Positions 11,382-20,499 of a stretch of 64,000 bases of DNA are shown in pieces. Each line of letters begins with the position of its first letter. Within the stretch, counting starts at the first letter, position 1. The position numbers and the translations under genes are program-made. Under the pieces are notes generated by a model. That model had not been told where the DNA came from, did not search any database, and saw nothing but the letters and a program-made list of their open reading frames with translations. The DNA comes from Maratus speciosus (lineage: Eukaryota > Arthropoda > Arachnida > Araneae > Salticidae), in assembly GCA_963932465.1 (NCBI GenBank), contig OZ010791.1:321404283-321468282 (forward strand), written 5' to 3'.

Positions 11382-11471
11382 AACATTTTATGTCAAGAAA
11401 TTAAAACGTCACTGAAATCAGGATTAAGCTAAATTAATCAGAGTAATGTATTCCTTTTCAACAATGAATAT

Positions 11472-12205
11472 TATAAATAGGAAAGGGATGCCCCGATGGG
11501 GGTCACCTATTTCAAGCATCCTTGCAGAGTTTGATCTTTGACCTTTGGAAGATGTTATTTTTAACACCTTTCAGTATAAACCTAGATTATGGGTAAGATA
11601 CGTCGACGACATTTTCGTGGTTTTGGATGAGGGAAGACTAGCTTTTGAAATGCCTTTTGAAAAGTTGAATCAGTCAGGCAAAATATTAAATTTACGATGG
11701 AAAATGAAGTAAATTATTCCCTTCCTTTTCCTGATGTGTTGATTACTAAATCTGATAATTCACTTAAACAGGGAGTATTCAGAAAACCTGTACAAATTGA
11801 TAATGTTATTCCTATTACAGCTTCGACACCATGGTAGTATAAAATGTCAGCTCTTAACTCTTTCATCAGTAGAGCGCATATTATTTGTTTATGTGATTTT
11901 TTGAGGGATGAACTCAACCATATCATCAAAATTGGGACCAACCTTATTTATCAAACGCAAATAATCCATAAACTAATTAATAAGTACAGACTGCACCCCA
12001 ATGCGCCCAAACCACCTTCCCTGTGTTCAGAAAAATCAGCTATGTTCCTATTTAGTATGAGAGATTAAGAAGGATTTTTAATAGATTTAATATACAACTT
12101 ATTGCCTCCTCCACTAAAAACCAGCTTGCAACAGTCAGCAAAAAGCAAGGTTCTATCCCTACCTCTTTTTTTTTCTAGAGTCTATGAGATTCCGTTGCAA
12201 CTTAG
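11472..12205 (+). pseudogene. PLE reverse transcriptase, C-terminal half (broken)
   Basis: Pieces in different frames give the conserved PLE order: GMPRWGSPISSILAEF (fingers/palm block, 11485 onward), then WVRYVDDIFVV with the catalytic YVDD at 11599-11610, then FTMENEVNYSLPFPDVLITK, GVFRKPVQ, and a distal IFNRFNIQLIASSTKN-like segment leading to SRVYEIPL at about 12170-12195. Stops and frameshifts occur after AEFDL, near 11710 (TAA), at 11836 (TAG) and beyond. The YVDD box, the LPF(P/L)DVL and VFRKP strings, and the link to a VYEIP nuclease start are diagnostic of PLEs rather than LINEs. The 75-aa and 74-aa frames in this interval are shadows. Confidence 0.85.
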
Positions 12206-12207
12206 TA

Positions 12208-13471
12208 CGAGGGTTACTCTAAAATTATTGAGATACGCGCAGACGAGAATTTACAAAATAAAAATAACGGTTTAATTTTAAAATACAAGGTATTTTAATA
12301 CAGCAGACGATTTTTTACTGACATACTTCAACATGTTTAGCGTAGAATAAATTTTAAATAGAAGAGAAAATGGAGTTGACGCGAGAACATTTTCGCGCTA
12401 TGATTTTCTACGATTTTAAAGCAGGATTAAATCAAGAAGAATGCGTTCAACGGTTGAAATTGGCATTTGGTCATGAATCTCCAGCTCGTGCTACTGCATT
12501 CAGATGGTTTAAAGAATTTAGCAGAGGTCGCAATTTCCTTCAGGATGAAGAACACACAGGAAGGCGCCGTCGGCAGTAATCCCGGATAATGTGTCTGCCA
12601 TACGAACAATGTTAATGGATGATAATCGCTGTACCTATCAAATGAAACAGAAGGAACTTAACATTGGATCCGCAGCCATACAGAAAATTATTCATGAAGA
12701 ATTGCATATGAAAAAAGTAGTTTGCCGTTGGGTTCCCCATAATCTAACTGAGCACCAAAAAGAGGAGCGTGTCAGAATTAGTAAAGAAACTCTTAAATTG
12801 CTAAATGATGGTGGCCACCGCATCATTTCTAAAATTGTAACGGGTGATGAAACGTACATACCGTTTTTTGACGTTCCAACACGTCAAGAAAGCAAAGTAT
12901 GGGTCTTTGAAGATGATCCCACGCCGACAATGGTGAAAAGACAACGCGCACTGAAAAAAGTGATGTATGCCGTTTTCTTCAGAAGTACGGGATTGATCAA
13001 AGCCATTAAGTTGGAAGGGCAGAAGACAGTAACAGCAAACTGGTATACCACTAAATGCCTTCCAGAAATTCTACAAGTAGTGAATGTTAGGGGACTAATG
13101 CTTCACCATGACAATGCATCTTCACATACAGCCGGATTAACAGTTGAGTTTCTTAAACAAAAACGAATTAAACCATTAGAACATCCGCCGTATTCACCTG
13201 ATCTAGCTATGTGTGATTTTTGGTTATTTTTTAACCTAAAAAAGAACTTACGTGGACGTCGTTTTCATTCAGAAGAAGAGATTGATGTGGCTATAAATGC
13301 ATTTTTTTCATATATTCCAAGAAATGAAAGGCTTGAGGCATTTAATCTGTGGAAAATTCGTCTACAAAAGTGCATTGATGCTGGAGGAGACTACTTTGAA
13401 CACACCTAAAATTTTGTAAGTATAACTTTAAAAACCTAGTTGTATCTCAAAAATTTCAGAGTGACCCTCGG
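12208..13471 (+). mobile_element. mariner element inserted in the PLE nuclease
   Basis: Terminal inverted repeats: left CGAGGGTTACTCTAAAATTA from 12208; right, read on the minus strand, CCGAGGGTCACTCTGAAATT ending at 13471. About 26 of 29 positions agree, with one extra C on the right. TA dinucleotides flank at 12206-12207 and 13472-13473, the mariner target duplication. Length 1,264 bp is normal for a complete mariner. Removing the element and one TA restores the PLE reading frame (see the nuclease entry), so the insertion is clean. Confidence 0.95.
12370..13409 (+). pseudogene. mariner (SETMAR-type) transposase, one frameshift
   Basis: DDE/D transposase that cuts and re-joins the element ends at TA sites in the nucleus. 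The start ATG at 12370 opens MELTREHFRAM; residues ~1-60 form the helix-turn-helix DNA-binding region ending FSRGRN. At about 12563-12570 the frame shifts by one base: the first frame stops at 12577-12579 after GRRRRQ, while the second gives SAVIPDNV and continues to 13409 (EHT stop). The catalytic triad is complete: TGDET, LHHDNASSHTA, and YSPDLAMCDFWLF, with 34 residues between the last two aspartates (D,D34D). Apart from the frameshift no stop is present over ~345 aa, so the copy is young or the shift is a sequencing error. Confidence 0.93.
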
Positions 13472-13473
13472 TA

Positions 13474-13766
13474 ATAGCCAATTAATATTTTACATAGGTA
13501 TGAAAAAGAGAAGATTTTTTGAAGGTATTAAAGAGCATAAAAACTATTTGAGATTTAATAAACAATCGACAGCTTAATCTAGGTTATTTTCTAAACGTAA
13601 TGTCACAAAGATCGATTTCGATAATGTTAAAATTAGTTCAAGTTTATTCTAATCCTCTTAATGCTCTCATAAGAGAGGTTATAGAGATTCAATTATCTAA
13701 AGAAGAGATCTGCAATGACAATGTTTCATTTCTAGCTCCACATATTTGGATTAACTGTCTAAATTA
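13474..13766 (+). pseudogene. PLE GIY-YIG endonuclease remnant (3' of mariner)
   Basis: Directly after the mariner TA the frame reads NSQLIFYIGMKKRRFFEGIK then EHKNYLRF: YIG at 13491-13499, the R...F..(I/L)KEH helix after it. The left half, VYEIPLQLS, ends at the other side of mariner; joining the two at the TA leaves one open frame, VYEIP...YIG, the usual GIY-YIG core spacing. A stop/frameshift follows near 13572, then a C-terminal stretch in another frame ends at about 13766. In PLEs this domain nicks target DNA. No activity is expected here. Confidence 0.8.
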
Positions 13767-13849
13767 AGTTTATTTGTTATACAAAATTCAATTTGTAAAG
13801 ACTTTAAGTTTTAAAATATTGGTTTATCAGCAGGAGGTGCGATGCTCTC

Positions 13850-13885
13850 GGAATCATGTAATGGAGCCAATCATGTAATGGAGCT
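13850..13885 (+). repeat. Short tandem duplication of ATCATGTAATGGAGC
   Basis: ATCATGTAATGGAGCC and ATCATGTAATGGAGCT follow each other directly, a 17-base period, within the right PLE inverted repeat. The left repeats contain the related single form CCATTACGTGATTGG on the opposite strand. Confidence 0.8.
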
Positions 13886-13968
13886 TTTACTTTTTTGTAG
13901 CAGTGTTTTCATTCAAGCAACAGACTAAGTGAAATGTCAACGGAATATTCTAAATGAAGGTCAATTCC

Positions 13969-14000
13969 CAGATGATCACTTTAAGGATAAAGTTCGAAAC
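13969..14000 (+). ncRNA. Hammerhead-ribozyme-like motif in the PLE terminal repeat
   Basis: CAGATGA (13969-13975), a hairpin ACTTT/AAAGT (13978-13982 with 13989-13993), then CGAAAC (13995-14000). The order core box, stem II, CGAAAC matches hammerhead ribozymes, which have been reported in PLE terminal repeats (established knowledge). The first box reads CAGATGA rather than the required CTGATGA, so this copy is probably inactive. The inverted left copies have related sequence on the minus strand at about 10645-10675 and 11045-11075. Confidence 0.45.
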
Positions 14001-14079
14001 GTAGAGGGTATTTAAAATATATTTTCTGTGTTTTAATATCGATTTTATATGTGTATAAGCTGATTAGCGTCAAGTGCCA

Positions 14080-14870
14080 ATTTTAATATTAAATTTGATA
14101 GCGTAAGTCCAGTTTTATAAATGTTACGTATATGTTATTGAGGTTTAATATGGCACGTTCAGTATTGAAAATGAAGTGTGAAGCATTTACAGCTCGTTTA
14201 TATAGCACTCGAAATAATTCCGTTACATTATGGTCTAAGGAAAAAAATCATGTGCAGTGTATTTTTAAAATATTACACTATTTCATACACATCCCTTAGG
14301 TGCACTACAAGATGCTTAATATAGAGGATGATGTGCATACTATTTATAGGGACACAAAATAATACTGTTACAGTACTGCGATAATTGTTGGAAGTTCGGT
14401 TTCAGTTGCGGTATGCGTTTTTAAATTTAACTAATTTTTTGCGCATCAGTTGGTGCGTATAAATTATAAATACCATATACATGGCTGCACAAAGAATTCG
14501 AGTACATTTCGAAAACTGCTGAAGGGTAAATTTCAACTCTTATACGTTTCCTAATGGAACAAAGTTATTGCATACTATGCAGTTTATATACAAATTTATA
14601 TATCATGTACATGACTGGACAAAAGAAAATTCGGATATTTTTCCGAGTGTAGATGGTATTTTTTGAAGTTGAGTTTTCAAATGTGTAATGCCAGATTTTT
14701 TAATTAGGCATCATTTTTCACCTTGTTAAACGGGGAAATTTTGTAGCAGTATTTTGAAGTGTTGGAAAGTGTTTCAGAATCTATGCTTGAGGCATGATTT
14801 TTCTTTTTTGTTTACTTTTCTAAGAGATTCTGAACATGTGTCATTGCAGAGCCTTTTAAATACTAGGCCT
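14080..14870 (+). repeat. Family R tail (continuation after the PLE)
   Basis: GTTCAGTATTGAAAATGAAG at 14160 and following, then CGAAATAATTCCGTTACATT, and later units at about 14342, 14471 and 14608 with ACAAAATAAT, TGCACAAAGAATTCG and TGGACAAAAGAAAATTCGG. Spacing 130-155. It continues the R head at 10422-10570. Confidence 0.65.
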
Positions 14871-15045
14871 AAAGCTGTTTTAAATATAATAGATTTTTAC
14901 AGCGTTTGGATGATACCTTAAATTTCAGTACTACTATTTCTATAGTATAGTATTCTAAGTCTTCTCTAATCGTGTTTTAATAAAACGGAGAGAACTTATC
15001 AAAAGTAGGTTATTCAAATTCAAGGCACCATATGTACGCTGAAAC

Positions 15046-15256
15046 AAAATCGCACTAAACTGTTAAAAATCTGCAGCAAACTGCCCAGTTATTTGACCGT
15101 TTTTAAATGTATCAGTTACTTGAGCATATTATTAAACGTATCTGACATTATTTTTGACAATGTTATGATCAGAATAAGGTTAAATTATGGTTATGCAACC
15201 TTTTTCTATAAAAACGTGGAATGACTGGACAGTTTGCTGTAAACTTTTAACGGCGT
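15046..15256. mobile_element. MITE with ~45-bp inverted repeats, copy 1
   Basis: Left arm: CTGTTAAAAATCTGCAGCAA then ACTGCCCAGTTATTTGACCG. Right arm on the minus strand: CCGTTAAAAGTTTACAGCAA then ACTGTCCAGTCATTCCACG. The same inner motif (AACTGTCCAGTC) and arrangement recur at 21482-21679. No coding sequence. It abuts the 3' end of the LINE on the minus strand. Confidence 0.7.
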
Positions 15257-15294
15257 CCGAGAGCCTCATTTATTGAGTCTACGTATAGGTATAG

Positions 15295-15560
15295 TAGGGA
15301 CCTGAACAGTGCTGAACAGTAGAGCAGCGTTGAGGGGTTACCTAGCTGTTGTCAGCTTAACGCCCAGTCTGAAGATTTAATGTCTTACTAATTATTGAGC
15401 CATTGGGAAAAAGTAAAGGTGTAATTGTGGTAGGGACCTGGAACTATGGAACAATGTGAGCAGCTGAATGGATTACCTAGTTGCGTTGCAACTTTACATC
15501 CAGTGGATAGGTGATTGTGTTGCAAGGGCATTAGGGAGCCTTAAAAAAATAATGTTTAGA
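15295..15560 (-). repeat. ~136-bp tandem duplication in the LINE 3' UTR
   Basis: GTAGGGACCTG at about 15295 and 15432 begins two similar blocks, each with ...GGTTACCTAG(C/T)TG.. and a later TAATG/AGTGGATAG region. TAGGGACC also appears just beyond the LINE 5' end (20095), which may be coincidence or part of the target duplication. A palindrome GTGGCT.ACC.AGCCAC-like (15559-15573 region) follows. Confidence 0.55.
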
Positions 15561-15573
15561 CGTGGCTGGTAGC

Positions 15574-15918
15574 CACAAAAGTTAAATTTACTTTTAAGAA
15601 AAAGAAAAGACTAACAAAAAATAACAAAGTACATAAGTACTAGTATAACATATGTGAAAAAGAAAAAAAAACAAAGAAAAGAAAAAAATTAATTAAAAAA
15701 GAAAGAAAATTCCATTAGTTCGAAAAAAAGAAGGAAAAGACGAAAAAGCTACCGGGGAGTGCCCCATAAAAAAAAGACTCTTTTCAGAGACCATACATTA
15801 ATTTAAAAATATATAATGCTAAAGAACTAGCAGAAAAACAATTTTTTTTTCTTTTTTTTATACTATAGACAGGACAGAACAAACAGAAAGGTTAAGTATA
15901 GCAGAAGGCGAGGGAAAC
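15574..15918 (-). other. LINE 3' UTR, purine-rich on the plus strand
   Basis: Between the ORF2 stop and the tandem blocks lies an A/G-rich (plus strand) stretch without open frames, including TACCGGGGAGTGCCCC. Pyrimidine-rich 3' UTRs in the sense direction fit a LINE. Confidence 0.55.
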
Positions 15919-17848
15919 TCAGCCTTCATCGTTAAGCAAAAGCGAGTATTTAGGGCGTTTTCTGTTAATGGGGTCGGATACCTCGTAGTCGGGTAGTTCC
16001 GCTATAATTTGGTTAGGGAGGTTGTATACAGATTTATAAAAAATTTTAGCAAGTTTATTAATGCACTGTTTTAAGGAAGTGGTTTTCAAATCCCTGCGGA
16101 TAGTGGTGTTACGAAGAAAATGGTGACCATTACGGATATAGCGTAAGTTTTTGTTATGAGCACCGTAAAGATACTCACTGGTTTTGCAAGCAAATCCCAG
16201 ATCGGACAAGCATAAGTTAAGATTGATCTAATACATGCATTATACAAGATTAGTTTATTATGAATAGAAAGAGTATTGCTTTTGAGAAGAGGAGAGAGGG
16301 CCTGGGAGATACCAGCAACTTTGCCTCGGATATTAATAAAATGCTTTTTCCAGGTAAGTCTTCTATCAAGGGTAACCCCCAGATACTTGGTGTCATTAGT
16401 CCAAGGAATAGTAGTGTTATTGATAGTAATGCGATTGGGAAATGTTAGTTTTCTAGAGAAATAGACAGCAGCTGTTTTCTGCTCGTTGAGCTTAACACGC
16501 CACAGGGTACACCAGTTAAGGAATTTATCTACGTGTTTTTGGAGAATTTTGTATAATGTGAATGGGTGTTGTGCAGAGGCGTACATTGCCGTATCGTCCG
16601 CGTACAGGGCAAGATAAGTCCTCAGTGTTCTTGGGATATCGTTGAAAAAAATGTTAAATAATGTAGGGCCGAGGACCGACCCTTGTAAAATACCAGAGAG
16701 AACAAGGTATAAAGTGGAAAGTATATTGTTAAGGCGGACGGGAAAGGTGCGGTCGCTAAGGTAAGAATGTATGAGAAAGATAAGTCTAGCATTAATTCCA
16801 AGCTTAATTAGTTTGTATATAAGGCCAATATGCCAAACCTTATCAAATGCCTTAGCGACATCGAGAAAAACAGCCGCAGCTGCTGTGTTCGTGTTTAGTT
16901 TCTCACTGAAGAACTCTACAACACGAAGGAGTTGATGTAATGTGAATGTTTAGCTCTGAAGCCAAATTGCTCAGGAATGAGTATGTTTTGTGCGTCTAAA
17001 ATGTCATGTAACTGGGACCTGATGACTCGCTCAACAACTTTGCTGATAGATGGTAACAGAGAGATGGGTCGATAGTTAGTCGGATCTTGAAGATTACCCT
17101 GAGGTTTAGGAATAGGTGCAATAATAGAAGTCTTCCAAGCTTTAGGGAAGTAGTAGTACTGAAGAATAGCATTAGTAAGTTTAGTTAGATATATAATACA
17201 GTTGCAAGGAAGATTTTTAAGAGCATAATTAGTTATGTTATCGTATCCAGGGGCTTTTCTGTTTTTAAGATTTTTGATAATATTAGAAATAACAATTGGT
17301 TGAATTTCCGGGAGTGGGTCCGTGGGAGGGGTAGCTAAAAAATTTTGAACAGTTTCATTTACTTCAAAATAATGATTAGGGCTGGCAAGATAAGGGTTAG
17401 GGGAAAACTGCTCAGCATAGGACCTGGCGAGGATTTCCGCCTTGTCTTTGTCCGTATATGCCGTGGTATTAAAGGCAGTTAAGGGGGGGATTGTAGAGTA
17501 ATTATTATTAAGTTTTTTCTTTATTTTTCAAAGAGAGTTATCTTGAGGATAGAGGGAGTTAAGAAAATTGCTCCAGCTTTTTTGTTTTTCCTTAGAAATG
17601 AGGTTTTTAATTTTATTATTAAGCCGATTAATCATGGGCTTTAAAGTAGAATCTCTAGTATTTTGAAACAGCCGTCGGATGTTATTACGTTGCTTACAAA
17701 CATTATGAATGTAGTTAGGCATAGTAAAAGAGTTATTATTTTTAGTATATTGGTAAGTAGCTTGTTTTTGAGCATTAATAATAATATTTTGAAAGTTATC
17801 AAGTTGTGTAGTGCACTGCCACGACGGGTGGTTGAATGACAGTTCCAT
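15919..17848 (-). pseudogene. LINE ORF2 reverse transcriptase (broken)
   Basis: Copies the LINE RNA into DNA at a nicked target. Reading 17848 to 15919 on the minus strand: linker segment (NNIRRLFQNTRDSTLK), then TAYTDKDKAEILARSYAEQF, NRKAPGYDNITNYALKNLP, PTNYRPISLLPSISKVVERV, IPEQFGFRAKHS, VFLDVAKAFDKVWH, GILQGSVLGPTLFNIF, the catalytic LYADDTAMYA near 16595, KYLGVTLDRRLTW, and ILTYACPIW. Breaks: TGA at 17528 where TGG is expected; a one-base loss near 16940 within HSTTHQ-like sequence; a frameshift near 16200 before DLGFACKTSEYLYG. The C terminus ends at 15919 (LLNDEG). ADD rather than another triplet is normal for this clade. Confidence 0.92.
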
Positions 17849-17849
17849 C

Positions 17850-18255
17850 GCCGGTTGTGCGCATTATAATCACCTGCGATGAAACAGTGCGTATTTTGTG
17901 AGAAAAGCTGTGTTAGATCATTGACTGGGAATAAAGGTGAATGTCTAGCATATAAAGAAACAAAATTAATATTAACTCGTGGCAATTGTACAACAATTCC
18001 CGTGTAGTCAAGACCTGTGTATGTAGATTGTTGGGTAGGATAGTGTGACATGTGGTGTTTGGTGTATATGGCAGTTCCACCCTGAACGGATCCAGGACGG
18101 CGGGTATGGTAGAGCTTATAACCGGAAATTTTGATACTTTTATTAGGTTTGTGCACTTCTTGAAGAAGAATTATATCAATATTAGGGTGGTTAGAGACAA
18201 AAATACGAAGCTCGTCAATTTTGTTATTTAAAGTAGAACAGTTCCAGGATAACAC
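17850..18255 (-). pseudogene. LINE ORF2 endonuclease (C-terminal part deleted)
   Basis: Apurinic-type endonuclease that would nick the target. Start MLSWNCSTLNNKIDELR at 18255; then ILLQEVHKP (catalytic Glu), GGTAIYTKH, FVSLYARHSP, IAGDYNAHNRRWNC (Asp/Asn pair). After RRGSALHNL the sequence jumps within a few bases to the inter-domain linker (DNFQNIIINAQKQA in another frame). The terminal SDH box and ~100 or more residues usually present are missing, so a deletion has removed part of the active site. The ATG overlaps the gag stop by 28 bases, suggesting reinitiation for ORF2. Confidence 0.88.
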
Positions 18256-19945
18256 AATAAGAGATTTAAGATGAAGACGACATGGTTGGGGGAGGAGAAA
18301 TCATTAGCTAATTTGTCGAACTCTTGGATAAAAACAATAATTTTTTCCATGGGATTGTTATATTTTTTTGCTAGAGTAGAAATATTTTTTATACATTTAA
18401 TGAATTTGGATATTTGCAAAATCTCTTTTATGTCTTGGAAAGTACTAAATATTTCCTGTATATCATTACTGTAGCTTGGAGGAATTTTGGTTGACTGGGA
18501 TGGAGTATTATTAGTTTTTTCAGAATTAGCAGCGTTAGTATTTTCAGGAGATTGTGAAGAGGAAGCAACCTCAACTGGGGATTCAACATTATTAGAAGCA
18601 GAATCATTTGATTCCGAGTTAGTTTTTTCCTGCGATTTAGATTTAGTATAATTGAAATCTTTGAGGACTTCTGCCAGTTGTTGGTCCTGTTGAGAAACCT
18701 TACTACCAGTATAGCTAGCTGAGTTGCCTTTATTTTTACTGTTCTGATTGTTATTTTCCCGCCTATAAGGGTTTTTAATACAACCGCGGTACGTGGCTGG
18801 ATGTACCAGCCCGCAGTTCGCACACTTAGGCGCAATGCTTCCTTTATGAGTACAGTTAGGGGTAAGATGTTGTTCGCCGCACTTGCAGCATTTCTCAGTA
18901 AACCCACAGACCTCGCTGGTGTGACCATAGCCCTGGCAGCGGTAACATTGTTTTACCTGATTATGGCTCCTAAAGGCCTCAATAGTAACTGATATATACG
19001 AGATTTCCTTAATCTTATAAATTTCCTCAAAGGTTTTAGTTGGGAGTACATTAACCATATATAATGGCATAGGATTGCCCGTTTTTCTGTTCTTGAGCAT
19101 TGCAGCCCTAGTAACAGTATATTCGTATTCTTTAAGACTATCAACTATAACACTATTTTCAGTATAACATGTTAATCCTCTTATACAAATTTTCTTTGGA
19201 CGCTGGTCCTTTGGGTGCAGGGTTGTATATTTTTTGGCGTGTTGGTCGAGAAAACTTTGGGTTTTCCGGAAATCACTATCATTCTTACAAAGCACCATCA
19301 GGCGCTCACCCTTAAGTGCGATGTTAGGTTTTTCCTGATTTATATCAGCTATTTCTTTAGCCAAAATAGCCCAATTACCTTCCAATTCTATATAGAACGG
19401 ATTTATCCTACTTTTGGAACTTCCCGACGCGTTATCGGCAACGTCAGTGGTCACCGGCTCATTTTCATCCATTTGGGTATCCTTAGCTAGGTTAGAATAT
19501 TTGTTTTGTAAGGGGAGTTGTGAGTTTCCCTCGTCTAGGGTACGTTTCGTACCTTTTTTTTTGGTAGAGTAAAGTCGTTAAGACCAAATCCTGATAAAAT
19601 TTTATTTGCCGAACATCTATACTTTGAAAAGCAAAAAACACCAAAATAAGTTGAATTAAGTAAGTTATTGTATGAGATAGGCTCCCTAATTAAAGAAAAA
19701 GCCTCTTGGCAAACAACACTTACCTCCTGATGATCAGAGGAAGATGTTCCATAATCCATTCTACTCCGGGTTGAGTGGATGTAGTTATCAAGATAGGCGA
19801 AGAATTCAAGCATACACTGACTAACTTTTTCTTCATACTGGGAACTGAGATCTTGAAATTCTTTAGCAAAGTTCGGATCAGCAGTATTATCCACTATACT
19901 TTGTATAATATCACTTATTGTCTGGGTACTTTCCACAGACGACAT
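18228..19945 (-). pseudogene. LINE ORF1 gag-like nucleic-acid-binding protein, one homopolymer frameshift
   Basis: RNA-binding partner of the LINE. The N-terminal part starts MSSVESTQTISDIIQS at 19945 and stops after KKKVRNVP at 19535; the main part is open from about 19555 through MDENEPVTTDVADN (19472) to 18228. The two join if the A run at 19552-19560 (nine A on the minus strand) had ten, so one slipped base separates them. Three zinc knuckles lie in the middle: CYRCQGYGHTSEVC, CCKCGEQHLTPNC and CANCGLVHPATYRGC (CX2CX4HX4C, CX2CX3HX4C, CX2CX3HX6C), the Jockey/I-group gag signature. A Ser/Asn-rich linker follows. Predicted restored length ~570 aa, usual for the group. Confidence 0.9.
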
Positions 19946-20095
19946 TTTAAATCAAAAATCACCACCACACTATTTTTTGAACAACAGTATCACGAAAAAG
20001 TCTATTCTAACAAGAACTTTACTCCCCCGCCGCACCGCATCCCGCAAAAAATCGAAATAAAAGAGCGTGAGCAGGAGCGTCCTTGCACCGCACTG
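19946..20095 (-). promoter_or_regulatory. Probable LINE 5' UTR / internal promoter region
   Basis: About 150 bases upstream of the ORF1 start, more GC-rich than the surroundings (GCGGGATGCGGTGCGGGG and AGTGCGGTGCAAGGACGC on the minus strand). Jockey-type elements start transcription at or inside their 5' end (family knowledge); no specific initiator was proven. Confidence 0.4.
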
Positions 20096-20339
20096 TAGGG
20101 ACCTATGTGAAGGATTAACAAGAATAATAATATTCTGTATAATTTTTCTGGTGATAATGAACCAGAACTGAAATTAGAAATGCTCATGATGATGGACTTT
20201 GTAGAAGCTATATTTATCATTAAAAGAAATAAATGCTTATTAGAGCCTTTATTGACCCTGACAGACAAATTTCAGTAATTTCATTTCTTCGCAAGTAAGA
20301 AAATATACCATGCTAGCAACGAAACTTTAGCATTTGAAA

Positions 20340-20358
20340 AGTTTTTTTTTTTTTTTTT
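20340..20358 (+). repeat. T homopolymer
   Basis: A run of ~18 T; no associated element recognised. Confidence 0.8.
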
Positions 20359-20499
20359 AAATTAATAAGTAATTTTATTTAGTTATTTATTTTTTACAAA
20401 TGCTCAAGGAATTTTTATTTAGCAAATAAATTGCTAGCAAATATTCGTTGAAAATATTCGGTTGTTTATTTCACGCAATTTTAAAGGACACTTAAATAG

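Larger units (their letters stand above)
10571..14070 (+). mobile_element. Penelope-like retroelement (PLE), degraded, with mariner nested inside
   Basis: Coding strand is plus: the C-terminal half of a PLE reverse transcriptase (11472-12205), then a GIY-YIG nuclease split by mariner (12208-13471) and resuming at 13474. The element is bounded by inverted repeats of ~200 bases: 10571-10790 on the left and 13850-14070 on the right share GCTAATCAGC, ATCGATATTAAAACACAGAA, CTTAAAGT.ATCATCTGGGAA and GAATGAAAACA.TGCTACAAA. The left inverted copy is duplicated in tandem. Terminal inverted or tandem partial copies are typical of PLEs (family knowledge). The 5' half of the RT is missing, as in 5'-truncated insertions. 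Confidence 0.85.
15260..20095 (-). mobile_element. Jockey-like non-LTR retrotransposon (LINE), nearly full length
   Basis: Minus strand, 5' end near 20095: short 5' UTR, ORF1 gag (19945-18228), ORF2 with endonuclease and reverse transcriptase (18255-15919), then a 3' UTR. The ORF1 stop and ORF2 start overlap by 28 bases. The 3' limit is uncertain; I put it near 15260 because a ~136-bp tandem duplication and an AATAAA precede the MITE there, but no clear poly(A) is seen. Both ORFs are broken in a few places only, so the copy is moderately old. The triple zinc-knuckle gag plus apurinic-type endonuclease plus RT is the Jockey/I-group layout (family knowledge). Confidence 0.88.

Noticed and set aside
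13985..14000. GTTCGAAAC as a tRNA T-arm
   Set aside because: No acceptor, D-arm or anticodon structure around it; better explained by the PLE hammerhead-like motif.
18271..19490. Plus-strand and alternative-frame ORFs opposite the LINE gag, including the 166-aa frame at 18428-18928
   Set aside because: The zinc-knuckle frame is the minus-strand 19472-18228 one; the others are shadows without motifs.
15284..20105. GTAGGGACC at both sides of the LINE as a target-site duplication
   Set aside because: The string occurs twice at the 3' side within a tandem repeat and the 3' terminus is not fixed, so a duplication cannot be asserted.
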